From contig NZ_CANNEZ010000001.1 in the NCBI RefSeq assembly GCF_947503795.1, positions 1 through 64,000 on the forward strand: a stretch of DNA of 64,000 bases, written 5' to 3'. Below, piece by piece: positions 43,118 to 51,016 of this stretch (positions are counted from its first letter, which is position 1; every line of letters begins with the position of its first letter). The position numbers and the translations under genes were made by a program. The notes beneath the pieces were generated by a model. That model saw only the letters and a program-made list of their open reading frames with translations. It searched no databases and was not told the DNA's origin. Origin of the DNA: an uncultured Jannaschia sp. Its GTDB lineage: Bacteria > Pseudomonadota > Alphaproteobacteria > Rhodobacterales > Rhodobacteraceae.

Positions 43118-44063
43118 CGCCTTCGACCTTTCGGGCAAGCGGGTCTATGTCGCGGGGGCCACGGGCATGGTGGGCGGGGCGCTGGTTCGCCGCCTCTCCG
43201 AGGAGCCCTGCACCGTCCTGACGACTGGACGGACCGATCTCGACCTGACGCGGCAGGCGGATGTCGAGGCCTGGTTCGATCGCGAGCGGCCCGATGCCGT
43301 TATCCTCGCCGCCGCGCGTGTTGGCGGGATCGGGGCGAACACGGCCTATCCGGCCGATTTCCTCAACCAGAACCTCGCCATCCAGACGAACGTGATCGAG
43401 GCGGCGCACGGTACGGGCTGCGACCGCCTGCTGTTTCTCGGCTCGTCCTGCATCTACCCCAAGGACAGCCCCCAGCCGATGCGCGAAGAGCATCTGATGC
43501 AGGGCCCGCTTGAGCCCACGAACGAGGGCTACGCGCTGGCCAAGATCGCGGGCATCCGGGCCTGCCAATATCTCTGGCGGCAGCACGGACGGCATTACAT
43601 CTCGGCGATGCCGACGAACCTGTTCGGGCCGGGCGACAATTTCGACCTTTCCGCCGGCCACGTCATCCCCGCGCTGATCGTGAAGTTCGTGGAGGCCGTG
43701 CGGACGGGCGCCCCCGACGTGGTGATCTGGGGCACGGGGTCCGCGCGGCGCGAGTTCATGCATGCCGATGACTGCGCCGACGCGCTGGTCTTTCTCCTCA
43801 AGCGCTACGACGCGCCCGAGCACATCAATGTCGGCACCGGCGAGGAGGTCTCGATCCTCGAGCTGGCCGAACTCATCGCCGAGCTGACCGGCTTCGCGGG
43901 CGAGATCGTGAAGGACACGACCAAGCCTGACGGCATGGCCCGCAAGCTGATGGATTCGTCGCGCCTGCGGGCGCTGGGGTGGACGCCCCGGATCGGCCTG
44001 CGCGACGGGCTGGCCGCGACCATCGACACCTATCGCGCCCAGACGGAGGCCGCCCATGCCTGA
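43110..44063 (+). CDS. fcl: GDP-L-fucose synthase (epimerase/reductase)
   Basis: 317 residues from a GTG inside the end of gmd. It has the Rossmann site [38 protein letters not shown] (catalytic Tyr/Lys) and FGPGDNF...[10 protein letters not shown], all typical of Fcl. It performs 3,5-epimerisation and 4-reduction to GDP-fucose. In a colitose pathway a homologue (ColC) does the last step, and I cannot exclude that it also serves the downstream dehydratase. Confidence 0.94.
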   Translation: MADAFDLSGKRVYVAGATGMVGGALVRRLSEEPCTVLTTGRTDLDLTRQADVEAWFDRERPDAVILAAARVGGIGANTAYPADFLNQNLAIQTNVIEAAHGTGCDRLLFLGSSCIYPKDSPQPMREEHLMQGPLEPTNEGYALAKIAGIRACQYLWRQHGRHYISAMPTNLFGPGDNFDLSAGHVIPALIVKFVEAVRTGAPDVVIWGTGSARREFMHADDCADALVFLLKRYDAPEHINVGTGEEVSILELAELIAELTGFAGEIVKDTTKPDGMARKLMDSSRLRALGWTPRIGLRDGLAATIDTYRAQTEAAHA

Positions 44064-45237
44064 TACGATCCTGCCGCTCGCCACCTCATCCTGGGACCAG
44101 GCCGAAAACGATGCCATGCAGCGCGTGATCGCGTCCGGCTTCTATTCCATGGGTAAGGAGGTCCGCGCCTTCGAGGAGCAGTTCGCCGCCGCGATGGGGT
44201 CGAGGCACTGCGTCATGGTCAATTCCGGCTCGTCGGCGAACCTGCTGATCGTAGGCGCGCTGCGCTACCACTCCCGGCCGCTGATGCCCGGCGACGAGGT
44301 GATCGTGCCGGCCGTCAGCTGGTCCACAAGCTATTATCCGTTCCAGCAATACGGCTGCCACGTGAAGTTCGTCGATATCGACGCGGACACGCTGAACTAC
44401 GACCTCGACGCGCTCGAGGCCGCGGTCACGGACAAGACCCGCCTGATCCTCGTGGTGAACTTGCTGGGCAATCCCAACGATTTCGACCGGATCGACGCCA
44501 TCGTCGGCGGGCGCGACATCCTCGTGATGGAGGACAATTGCGAGTCGATGGGCGCCACGCTGGGCGGCAAGCAATGCGGCACCTTCGGGATCGCGGGCAG
44601 CTATTCGAGCTTCTTCTCGCACCATATCTCGACCATGGAGGGCGGCCTCGTCTGCACCGACGACGAGGAACTCTACCACATCATGCTGTCGGTCCGGGCC
44701 CATGGCTGGACGCGCAACCTGCCCTCGCCGAACCACGTCACCGGCACCAAGGGCGACGACCCCTTCACCGAAAGCTTCCGCTTCGTGCTGCCGGGCTACA
44801 ACCTGCGCCCGCTCGAGATGTCGGGCGCGCTGGGGCAGGCGCAGATCGCCAAGCTGCCGATGCTGGTCCGCGAGCGGCGCGCCAATGCCGATCGCTTCCG
44901 CGCGATGATGCAGGCGTTTCCGCAGGTCCGGATGCAGCAGGAGATCGGCGAGAGCAGCTGGTTCGGCTTCTCGATGGTTCTGGACCCGTCGGCGGGCGTG
45001 ACGCGCAAGGCGCTGGTCGACGCGCTGACCGAAGCGGGGATCGAATGCCGGCCCATCGTTGCCGGCAACTTCGCCCGCAATGAGGTGGTCGAGAAGCACT
45101 TCGATTATTCCATCCACGGCGAGCTCTCGAATGCCGACCTGATCGACGCCCACGGCCTCTTCATCGGCAACCAGCACTATCCGCTGGACGAGGCGTTCGA
45201 GACGCTGGCGGGCGTGCTGCGCCGGGTCTTCGCCTAA
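44056..45237 (+). CDS. DegT/StrS-fold PLP enzyme with Lys-to-His change, ColD-like 3-dehydratase
   Basis: 393 residues. Fold-type I sugar aminotransferase-like protein (VNSGSSANLL, VVNLLGNPNDFD, EDNCESMG). Where aminotransferases have the PLP lysine, this one reads SHHISTMEGG, with His189 in the lysine position. That change is the mark of dehydratases such as ColD (GDP-4-keto-6-deoxymannose 3-dehydratase) and E1/SpnQ. It lacks the E1-type iron-sulfur cysteine spacing, which favours ColD. Overlap with fcl and proximity to gmd fit a GDP-sugar substrate. Confidence 0.85.
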   Translation: MPDTILPLATSSWDQAENDAMQRVIASGFYSMGKEVRAFEEQFAAAMGSRHCVMVNSGSSANLLIVGALRYHSRPLMPGDEVIVPAVSWSTSYYPFQQYGCHVKFVDIDADTLNYDLDALEAAVTDKTRLILVVNLLGNPNDFDRIDAIVGGRDILVMEDNCESMGATLGGKQCGTFGIAGSYSSFFSHHISTMEGGLVCTDDEELYHIMLSVRAHGWTRNLPSPNHVTGTKGDDPFTESFRFVLPGYNLRPLEMSGALGQAQIAKLPMLVRERRANADRFRAMMQAFPQVRMQQEIGESSWFGFSMVLDPSAGVTRKALVDALTEAGIECRPIVAGNFARNEVVEKHFDYSIHGELSNADLIDAHGLFIGNQHYPLDEAFETLAGVLRRVFA

Positions 45238-46070
45238 ACCCGGACCCAGTCATCGGGGATCAGGTCGGGATTGGTCATCGCGGGATCGGTGAACCAGATC
45301 CGGGGCGCGATCACGCGTTTCTCCGCGCGCGGGTTTAGCCACGCGCCCCACCAGCTGAAGGTCGAGTTGGCGATGACGTGGTGGCGGCAGAGGGACATCA
45401 GCGTCATGTCCACCTCGGGCCCGGTGCCGGGCAGGTCGATCACTTCCATCGGGGCGTCGAGCGTCAGGTTTTCCCGTACCCATGCCGGGTCATCGCTGAA
45501 CGCGTAGACGCGCAGGTCGGGACGCTCCGACCGCAAGGCCGCCACGGCGCGCGCGTAGTATCCCGCGTCGCAGGCCCCGTAGGCCCCCGAGGTCAGGTAG
45601 TCGCCGCGCCGGACATGGAGGGAGACCGCGTTCCGATCGGAGCGGATGCTCTCCGCGACGGCCTCCGCTGCGGGCGGCAGGGCCTGGGCCAGCGACAGCT
45701 CGGCTCGGATCGTGTCGGCATGCGCCGCGAAGTAGCGCTCGGACTGGAAATAGCCGTGCAGATACGTGCCATCCGGCGCCGCCGCGATGCGCGGGTCGTA
45801 GCCGGGTCCCTCCTGTCGCAAGAGCCTGCGCGTCGTCGCGCGCCAGAGGCCGTAGCGAAGGGGATGGCGGCCTCGATCGGGCGGCAGGTCGGCCGGCGGC
45901 ACGGTGGCGATGCGGAACGCGTCCAGACCATTGCGCCAGTGCCCGCCCTTGGCATCGGTCTCGCGCGCGTCGAGGGCGAGGTCCGTGCCACGCCCGAGGG
46001 CCAACGCGCGGCCCGTGGCGTATTGGAACATCTGGTTGCCCAGACCCCCGAGGAGGCGCGCGGTGATCAT
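45234..46070 (-). CDS. GT11-family alpha-1,2-fucosyltransferase
   Basis: 278 residues. N-terminal LLGGLGNQMFQYATGRAL, a central LHVRRGDY and C-terminal ANSTFSWWGAWLN are the three GT11 signatures. It would add fucose in alpha-1,2 linkage from GDP-fucose. It is transcribed opposite to, and overlaps by four bases, the end of the ColD-like gene. With the GT10 gene it gives this locus two different fucosyltransferase families. Confidence 0.9.
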   Translation of the reverse strand: MITARLLGGLGNQMFQYATGRALALGRGTDLALDARETDAKGGHWRNGLDAFRIATVPPADLPPDRGRHPLRYGLWRATTRRLLRQEGPGYDPRIAAAPDGTYLHGYFQSERYFAAHADTIRAELSLAQALPPAAEAVAESIRSDRNAVSLHVRRGDYLTSGAYGACDAGYYARAVAALRSERPDLRVYAFSDDPAWVRENLTLDAPMEVIDLPGTGPEVDMTLMSLCRHHVIANSTFSWWGAWLNPRAEKRVIAPRIWFTDPAMTNPDLIPDDWVRV

Positions 46071-46115
46071 GGGCGGTTCTTGCCAAAGCGCGGACGGGAT
46101 GGCCATAGCGTGGGA

Positions 46116-47153
46116 ATGGCCGAGCTGATCGTCACGAACTTCAATCCGAACTTCACCGGCGTCTCGGCCACGGCCGCCGGAGTCGTCCGCCATCAGGCCG
46201 CGCGCTACGACATGGCGCTGGCGGGACGGGCGCTGCCGGATTGCCCGGCGCCGATCACGCTGGCCGAGGCGCGCGCGCAGAGCCGCGACCACGGCGACCG
46301 CCCCTTCGCGATCTGGCACGTGCGCCGCAACCCCGAGATGCAGGCCGGGATCTGGGCGCGGGACGTGCTGCGCCTGCCGATCCGGCTCGTCTTCACCTCC
46401 GCCGCGCAGCGCCGCCATTCGGCCTGGCCCCGCTGGCTGATCTCGCGGATGGATGCGGTCATCGCGACGACCGAGGCCGCCGCGACCTACGTGCCGCATG
46501 TGCGTGCCGTCGTGCCCCACGGGGTGGACACCGACCGCTGGGCGCCTACCGAGGACCGCGCCGCCGCGTGGGCCGCGACGGGCTATGGCGGCACCCATGG
46601 CGTGGCCGCGATCGGGCGCATCCGCCCGGAAAAGGGCACCGACCGCTTCGTCGAGGCGATGCTGCGGCTGCTGCCGACCCGCCCCGGACTGACCGCGCTG
46701 GTGATCGGGCAGGCCGGACGCGGACATGCCGCGTTCGAGGCGGATCTGCGCGCGCGGGTCGCGGCGGCTGGACTGGCCGACCGCATCCTCTTTCCGGGCG
46801 AGGTCGCGGCGGGCGATCTGCCCCGCCTGATGCGGGCATTGTCGGCGCTGGTCGCCCTGCCGCGCTATGAAGGCTACGGGATGACCCCGCTCGAGGCGAT
46901 GGCCTCGGGCGTGCCGTTTGTCGCCACCGATACCGGTCATTTCGCGCGGTTCGCGGGCGCGCAGGCGGGGCGTATCCTGCCCGACGGCGACGACGTGCCA
47001 GAGGCGGCGGCGAAGGCCCTTCCCGACCTTCTCGACGATCCCGATGCTGGACGCGCGGCGCGGGCCCGCGCCGTCGCAGAATTCGGCATCGACCGGGAGG
47101 TGGCGGGGATCGGCGCCGTTTATGATATGCTCTGGGACGGGGGGACGCGATGA
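46116..47153 (+). CDS. GT4-family glycosyltransferase
   Basis: 345 residues of GT-B type. AIGRIRPEKGTDRFVEAM is the sugar-nucleotide lobe, and ALPRYEGYGMTPLEAMASGVP the EX7E catalytic/donor motif of family GT4. The short N-terminal lobe lacks a membrane anchor. It probably adds a core or O-chain sugar to a lipid-linked glycan. It overlaps the GT25 gene by four bases. Confidence 0.9.
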   Translation: MAELIVTNFNPNFTGVSATAAGVVRHQAARYDMALAGRALPDCPAPITLAEARAQSRDHGDRPFAIWHVRRNPEMQAGIWARDVLRLPIRLVFTSAAQRRHSAWPRWLISRMDAVIATTEAAATYVPHVRAVVPHGVDTDRWAPTEDRAAAWAATGYGGTHGVAAIGRIRPEKGTDRFVEAMLRLLPTRPGLTALVIGQAGRGHAAFEADLRARVAAAGLADRILFPGEVAAGDLPRLMRALSALVALPRYEGYGMTPLEAMASGVPFVATDTGHFARFAGAQAGRILPDGDDVPEAAAKALPDLLDDPDAGRAARARAVAEFGIDREVAGIGAVYDMLWDGGTR

Positions 47154-47875
47154 AGGTCGAGGCTGCACTCATCGTCCATCTGGCCCGCGCCACTCAGCGT
47201 CGGTCACAGGTGGACCGCCTGATCGAGGATTGCCCGGTCCCGGCCGAGATCCTGGACGCGGTCGACGGGCGCGCGCTGACCCCCGAGGCGCTGGCCGCAC
47301 GCTACGTCGCGGGCCTGCACCGCCCGCGCTATCCCTTCGAGGCCAATCCCGGCGAGATCGCCTGCTTCCTTAGCCACCGGGCCGCATGGACGCGGATCGT
47401 CGAGGCCGGTTGGGATGCGGCGCTGGTGATCGAGGACGATGCCGGGATCGAGGCGGAGACGCTGCGCCGCGCCATCGCGCTGGCCGAGGCCCATCCCGGC
47501 GAAGGGTTCGTGCAGTTTCAGACGCGCCCGCCCGGGCCGGGGGAGACGGTCGCCTCCGACGGCGAGATCGCCCTGATCCGGCCTGAAGTCGTGCCCCTGC
47601 GGACCACGTTCAACCTCTTTACGCGGGACGCAGCGATGCGGCTGCTGGAGGCGACCGAGCGGTTCGACCGTCCGATCGACACGACGCTCCAGATGCACTG
47701 GATCACGGGGGTCGTTCCGCTGGTCCTCTGGCCGTCGGGCGCCACCGAGCAATCCGAGGCCGTGGGCGGCAGCGTCATCCAGGCGCGGGTGCCCGGCTGG
47801 GCCAAGATGCGCCGCGAGGTCATGCGGCCGATCTACCGCGCGGCGATCAAGCGCCGTTCGCGCAAGGCGCCGTAG
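47150..47875 (+). CDS. GT25-family (LPS) glycosyltransferase
   Basis: 241 residues. IVHLARATQRR near the start, EIACFLSHRAAWTRIVE and the DxD-like EDDAG match family GT25, which is common in lipooligosaccharide synthesis. The rest is less conserved, and acceptor specificity is unknown. It is coupled to the GT4 gene. Its last 43 bases overlap the sulfotransferase-like gene on the other strand. Confidence 0.88.
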   Translation: MKVEAALIVHLARATQRRSQVDRLIEDCPVPAEILDAVDGRALTPEALAARYVAGLHRPRYPFEANPGEIACFLSHRAAWTRIVEAGWDAALVIEDDAGIEAETLRRAIALAEAHPGEGFVQFQTRPPGPGETVASDGEIALIRPEVVPLRTTFNLFTRDAAMRLLEATERFDRPIDTTLQMHWITGVVPLVLWPSGATEQSEAVGGSVIQARVPGWAKMRREVMRPIYRAAIKRRSRKAP

Positions 47876-48528
47876 AACGGCAGTGCCGCCGCCATGAGGT
47901 CGTCCCGATCTACGTCCGGCAGCGGCCCCTCGGGTCCCGCGAAGCCGGTGGAGCGATGGACCGCGCCGTACCAATGGGGTGCCCAGACCCCGTCCGCGCG
48001 ATGCCCGCCGGCAGGCCAGGACAGCATCGCTTCGGTCCAGGGCAATCCGATCTCGTCGCAGAGCGCCCGCAGCATCGCTTGCGGGTCGTCCCGCAGGTCG
48101 GCCGTGTCGATGACGATCCCGCCCAGCCGGTCGTAGAGCGTCGCCTGCGCGGCGAAGGCGATGCCGTCCTCGGTTATCTCGTCGCGCTTCTCGCCGTAGC
48201 TCGCGATGACGCGGGCCGGGTGGCGGATCAGGTGCACATGGACCGCGCCCTCGGCCCAGTCGAGCGGCATCCCGGCGGCCATGTGATGCGCCATGTGCTT
48301 TTGGTAGACATGCGGGTCGCCATCCCGCGCGCAGACCCGCGCAACCTCGGCGGGGTCGATGGGCTGGCTGTCGAGAATCGCGTCGCGCATCGGATGATCG
48401 CTTCCGGTCGCGGCGAGATAGGCGGCGTAGAACGGCTCGTCCATGACCGTGAAATCGGGCCGGTTCCCGAAGGCATACATCATGGCGGTGGAGAGGTTCC
48501 GGGGACCGGACCAGGTGACGATACGCAT
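47833..48528 (-). CDS. Sulfotransferase-fold protein
   Basis: 231 residues. The N-terminus TWSGPRNLSTAMMYAFGNRPD resembles the PAPS 5'-phosphosulfate loop of bacterial sulfotransferases, and HVHLIRHPARVIASYGEK resembles the 3'-phosphate site. No acceptor can be named. Starting at 48528 places the loop right at the N-terminus, as is usual. It follows a class IV aminotransferase gene on the same strand after 175 bases; both may be one unit. Confidence 0.75.
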   Translation of the reverse strand: MRIVTWSGPRNLSTAMMYAFGNRPDFTVMDEPFYAAYLAATGSDHPMRDAILDSQPIDPAEVARVCARDGDPHVYQKHMAHHMAAGMPLDWAEGAVHVHLIRHPARVIASYGEKRDEITEDGIAFAAQATLYDRLGGIVIDTADLRDDPQAMLRALCDEIGLPWTEAMLSWPAGGHRADGVWAPHWYGAVHRSTGFAGPEGPLPDVDRDDLMAAALPFYGALRERRLIAAR

Positions 48529-48703
48529 GTGGTGTCCGAGCGGTTGAGAGCGAATGTCGGTCTTCGCGACCGTCCGCGCGAGATCGGGCCGGGTCAAGGG
48601 CTGTGTCGGCACGGACGGGCGCCCGGATCGGCCCTGCACATGGCGGGATGGACCGGCTCCGCCTCCGGGCATTACGGTCACCCGCGCGCGGCGCGTGGGG
48701 CGG

Positions 48704-49600
48704 CTAGACGCTGACCAATATCTTGTAGAGCTCCCGGAGCCGCTGCGTCACGGGGCCGAGCTCTCCGGTTCCGATCACGCGGCCGTCGATCATGCCCACG
48801 GGCGTCTGCGCGCCGAAGGTGCCGGTGAGGAACGCCTCGTCGGCGCCGTAGGTGTCGACCAGCGAGAAGTTCCGCTCGAAGACCGGGATGTCGTTCGCAC
48901 GGCAGAGGTCGATCACCTTCTGCCGCGTGATCCCGTTCATGCAGTAATCGCCGGTCGAGGTCCAAACCGCGCCATTCCGCACGATGAAGAAGTTGCACGC
49001 ATTGGTCGTGTTCACGAAGCCATGCACGTCCAGCATCAGCGCCTCGTCGGCGCCGGCCTTCTCGGCAGCGATGCAGGCGAGAATGCAGTTGAGCTTGGAA
49101 TGCGAGTTCAGCTTGGGATCCTGCGTCATCGGCAATCCGCGCAGGTGCGGCACGGTTGCGAGCGACACGGGGCGGGGGATCTTCGGGCGCGAATGCTCCA
49201 TGATTATCACCATGGTCGGCCCCGAGACCGAGAGGCGCGGGTGCTGGAACGGCAGGCGCTTCACGCCGCGCGTGACCATCAGCCGGGCATGGGCGTCGGA
49301 GGTCATGCCATTGGCGGCACGCGTCTCCTCGAGGGCATCAAGCACCTCGTCCGGGCTGCGGCCGATATCGAGGTCGATCGCCTTCGCGGCCTCGAAGAGT
49401 CGGGCGACATGCTCGTCGGGAAAGGTCCAGCGCCCATCGTATAGGCGCAGCCCTTCCCAGACGCCGTCGCCCAGCATGAAGCCGCTGTCATAGACCGAGA
49501 CCTTCGCGTCGGGCCGCGGCGTCAGGGTTCCGTCGATCCAGATGAGGATATCGGCGTTGCGCGCGTCCTCCTCGGCCTCGTGTGTGCTGATCTTGTCCAT
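48704..49600 (-). CDS. Class IV (branched-chain/D-amino acid) aminotransferase
   Basis: 298 residues. VYDSGFMLGDGVWEGLRLYDG, the lysine site LNSHSKLNCILA and GFVNTTNACNFFIV are fold-type IV hallmarks, so it binds PLP. It is more divergent than the ilvE copy at 25.8 kb, and the preferred substrate may differ (BCAA, D-amino acids or 4-amino-4-deoxychorismate-type). It sits upstream of the sulfotransferase-like gene. A strong AGGCGG-like ribosome site is not evident. Confidence 0.88.
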   Translation of the reverse strand: MDKISTHEAEEDARNADILIWIDGTLTPRPDAKVSVYDSGFMLGDGVWEGLRLYDGRWTFPDEHVARLFEAAKAIDLDIGRSPDEVLDALEETRAANGMTSDAHARLMVTRGVKRLPFQHPRLSVSGPTMVIIMEHSRPKIPRPVSLATVPHLRGLPMTQDPKLNSHSKLNCILACIAAEKAGADEALMLDVHGFVNTTNACNFFIVRNGAVWTSTGDYCMNGITRQKVIDLCRANDIPVFERNFSLVDTYGADEAFLTGTFGAQTPVGMIDGRVIGTGELGPVTQRLRELYKILVSV

Positions 49601-49687
49601 AGGCGGGAGGCTGCCGTCACGCGGGCGTGATTTGCAAGCCGTCGCCCGCCGCGTGAAGGTAGACCGAACGGTTCAGGAGGGGCGATC

Positions 49688-49828
49688 ATGACGCGCGAGA
49701 CGACACAGAACCTGCGGCTGGTCCTTCTGGTGATCGCGATCCTCGCGGGTGTCGCGGTCCAGGGGCATCACGACCGGAGCGGCAAGGCCGAGGCCGAACC
49801 CCGGATCGAGACCTCGATGCTGGGATGA
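49688..49828 (+). CDS. 46-residue single-pass membrane microprotein
   Basis: A clean ORF preceded by GGAGGGG 5-9 bases upstream of the ATG. Residues ~9-25 (LRLVLLVIAILAGVAVQG) make one hydrophobic helix, followed by a short charged tail. It ends at a TGA, and a GC-rich hairpin follows 5 bases later. No family is recognised; such peptides often modulate a larger membrane protein. Confidence 0.6.
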   Translation: MTRETTQNLRLVLLVIAILAGVAVQGHHDRSGKAEAEPRIETSMLG

Positions 49829-49833
49829 CGCGG

Positions 49834-49859
49834 CCGCGGGCGGGATGATCCCGCCGCGG
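49834..49859 (+). terminator. GC hairpin after the microprotein gene
   Basis: GGCGGGA and TCCCGCC flank TGA, and the stem extends with CCGC/GCGG around one bulge. There is no T-run, but the position just after the stop supports termination. Confidence 0.45.
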
Positions 49860-49977
49860 AGGATTCGGCACGCTCTCGCCGATCTTGGGTGGCGAGAACG
49901 GTTGACGGAGCGATGTGTCGGATACGACGCGCGTTATGCATGTCCATGCGGTCCGGCATCCGGGTCCGCATGACGAA

Positions 49978-50000
49978 CCCCGTGCCGGCGCGGAACGGGG
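49978..50000 (-). terminator. Hairpin downstream of yggT-like gene
   Basis: CCCCGT and ACGGGG arms lie just past the YggT stop on the minus strand, followed by TTCGTC. The evidence is weak. Confidence 0.35.
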
Positions 50001-50006
50001 CGGGCG

Positions 50007-50294
50007 TCAGTAGAAGGCCGGCGCGTTGTTGATGAGCACGGTGCGCAGCACGAAGATCCCGAGGATGACGATCAGCGGCGCGAGGTCGAGCCCACCCATC
50101 TGCGGCAGTGCCCGCCGGATCGGGCCGTAGACCGGCTCGAGCAGGCGGTTCAGCCCGTCCCAGATCTGGGCGACGATCGGCTGGCCGAGGTTGAGCACCC
50201 CGAACTGGATCAGCCAGGACATGATGATGTGGACGATGATGATCGTCTGCGCCACCGAGAGCAGCATCATGATGATCTGGAAGAGCGAGGTCAT
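50007..50294 (-). CDS. YggT-family membrane protein
   Basis: 95 residues. Two hydrophobic segments flank the YggT signature around DGLNRLLEPVYGPIRRALP and GGLDLAPLIVILGIFVL. Family members are inner-membrane proteins linked to osmotic shock, photosystem assembly or cell division in different phyla; the role here is unknown. The ATG at 50294 starts the first helix. Confidence 0.9.
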   Translation of the reverse strand: MTSLFQIIMMLLSVAQTIIIVHIIMSWLIQFGVLNLGQPIVAQIWDGLNRLLEPVYGPIRRALPQMGGLDLAPLIVILGIFVLRTVLINNAPAFY

Positions 50295-50401
50295 GGGCGG
50301 TTCCTGTGGTTGCGCCCCCGATCTAGGCGCGGCGAGGAGCCATAGCAACCGGACGCCGCGTTCGGGTTGACGCCGCGCGCGCCCGGCCGGAGGACGACAC
50401 C

Positions 50402-50944
50402 ATGTATCCATTCCTGCGACTCGCCCATCAACTCGTCCGCGCGCGGGGTCTGCCCCCGCTCGGGCTTCGCGACGTGCATGTTTCGCAACATCGCTGCTGG
50501 CCCTGGGATCTCGACGGGTTCATGGAGATGAACAACGGGCGCACCCTGACGCTCTACGACCTGGGGCGCTTCGGGGCCGGGGTCCGCATGGGCCTTTCGG
50601 GCGTCCTTCGGGAAAAGCGCTGGGGTCTCGCCGTCGCGGGGACGAGCGTGCGCTACCGCAAGCGCGTCACCGCCTTCCAGAGGATCGAGATGCGCACCCG
50701 TGTCGTCGGCTGGGACGCGCGCTTCGTCTATATCGTGCAGGACATGTGGGTCGCGGGCACCTGCTGCAGCCAGGCGCTCCTGCGGACGGCGGTGGTGGCA
50801 GGCGGCCGGGCCGTGCCGACGTCCGAGGTGCTGGCCGCGATGGGCGAGGACGCGACGCCGCCCGAGCTGCCCGAATGGGTCGCGGCATGGATCGAGGCCG
50901 AGGCCACGCGCCCCTGGCCCCCGGAACGGCCCGCCGCCGCCTGA
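50402..50944 (+). CDS. Hotdog-fold thioesterase family protein (THEM6-like)
   Basis: 180 residues. WDLDGFMEMNNGRTLTLYDLGRFG is the core helix of 4HBT-like thioesterases with the Asn/Asp cluster, followed by beta strands. It probably hydrolyses an acyl-CoA or acyl thioester; substrate unknown. The C-terminus is Pro/Glu-rich. It lies 72 bases before the UMF1-type MFS gene. Confidence 0.8.
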   Translation: MYPFLRLAHQLVRARGLPPLGLRDVHVSQHRCWPWDLDGFMEMNNGRTLTLYDLGRFGAGVRMGLSGVLREKRWGLAVAGTSVRYRKRVTAFQRIEMRTRVVGWDARFVYIVQDMWVAGTCCSQALLRTAVVAGGRAVPTSEVLAAMGEDATPPELPEWVAAWIEAEATRPWPPERPAAA

Positions 50945-51016
50945 CGGGCCGTCACGCGAGCGTTGCATGAGCGTGCTTTCCCGACCAAGGTCGCCGTGAC
51001 GACCGGGGAGACGGCC

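Noticed and set aside
40880-48528. Glycan cluster as a recent mobile island
   Set aside because: I see no integrase, tRNA border, direct repeats or clear change in base composition around it.
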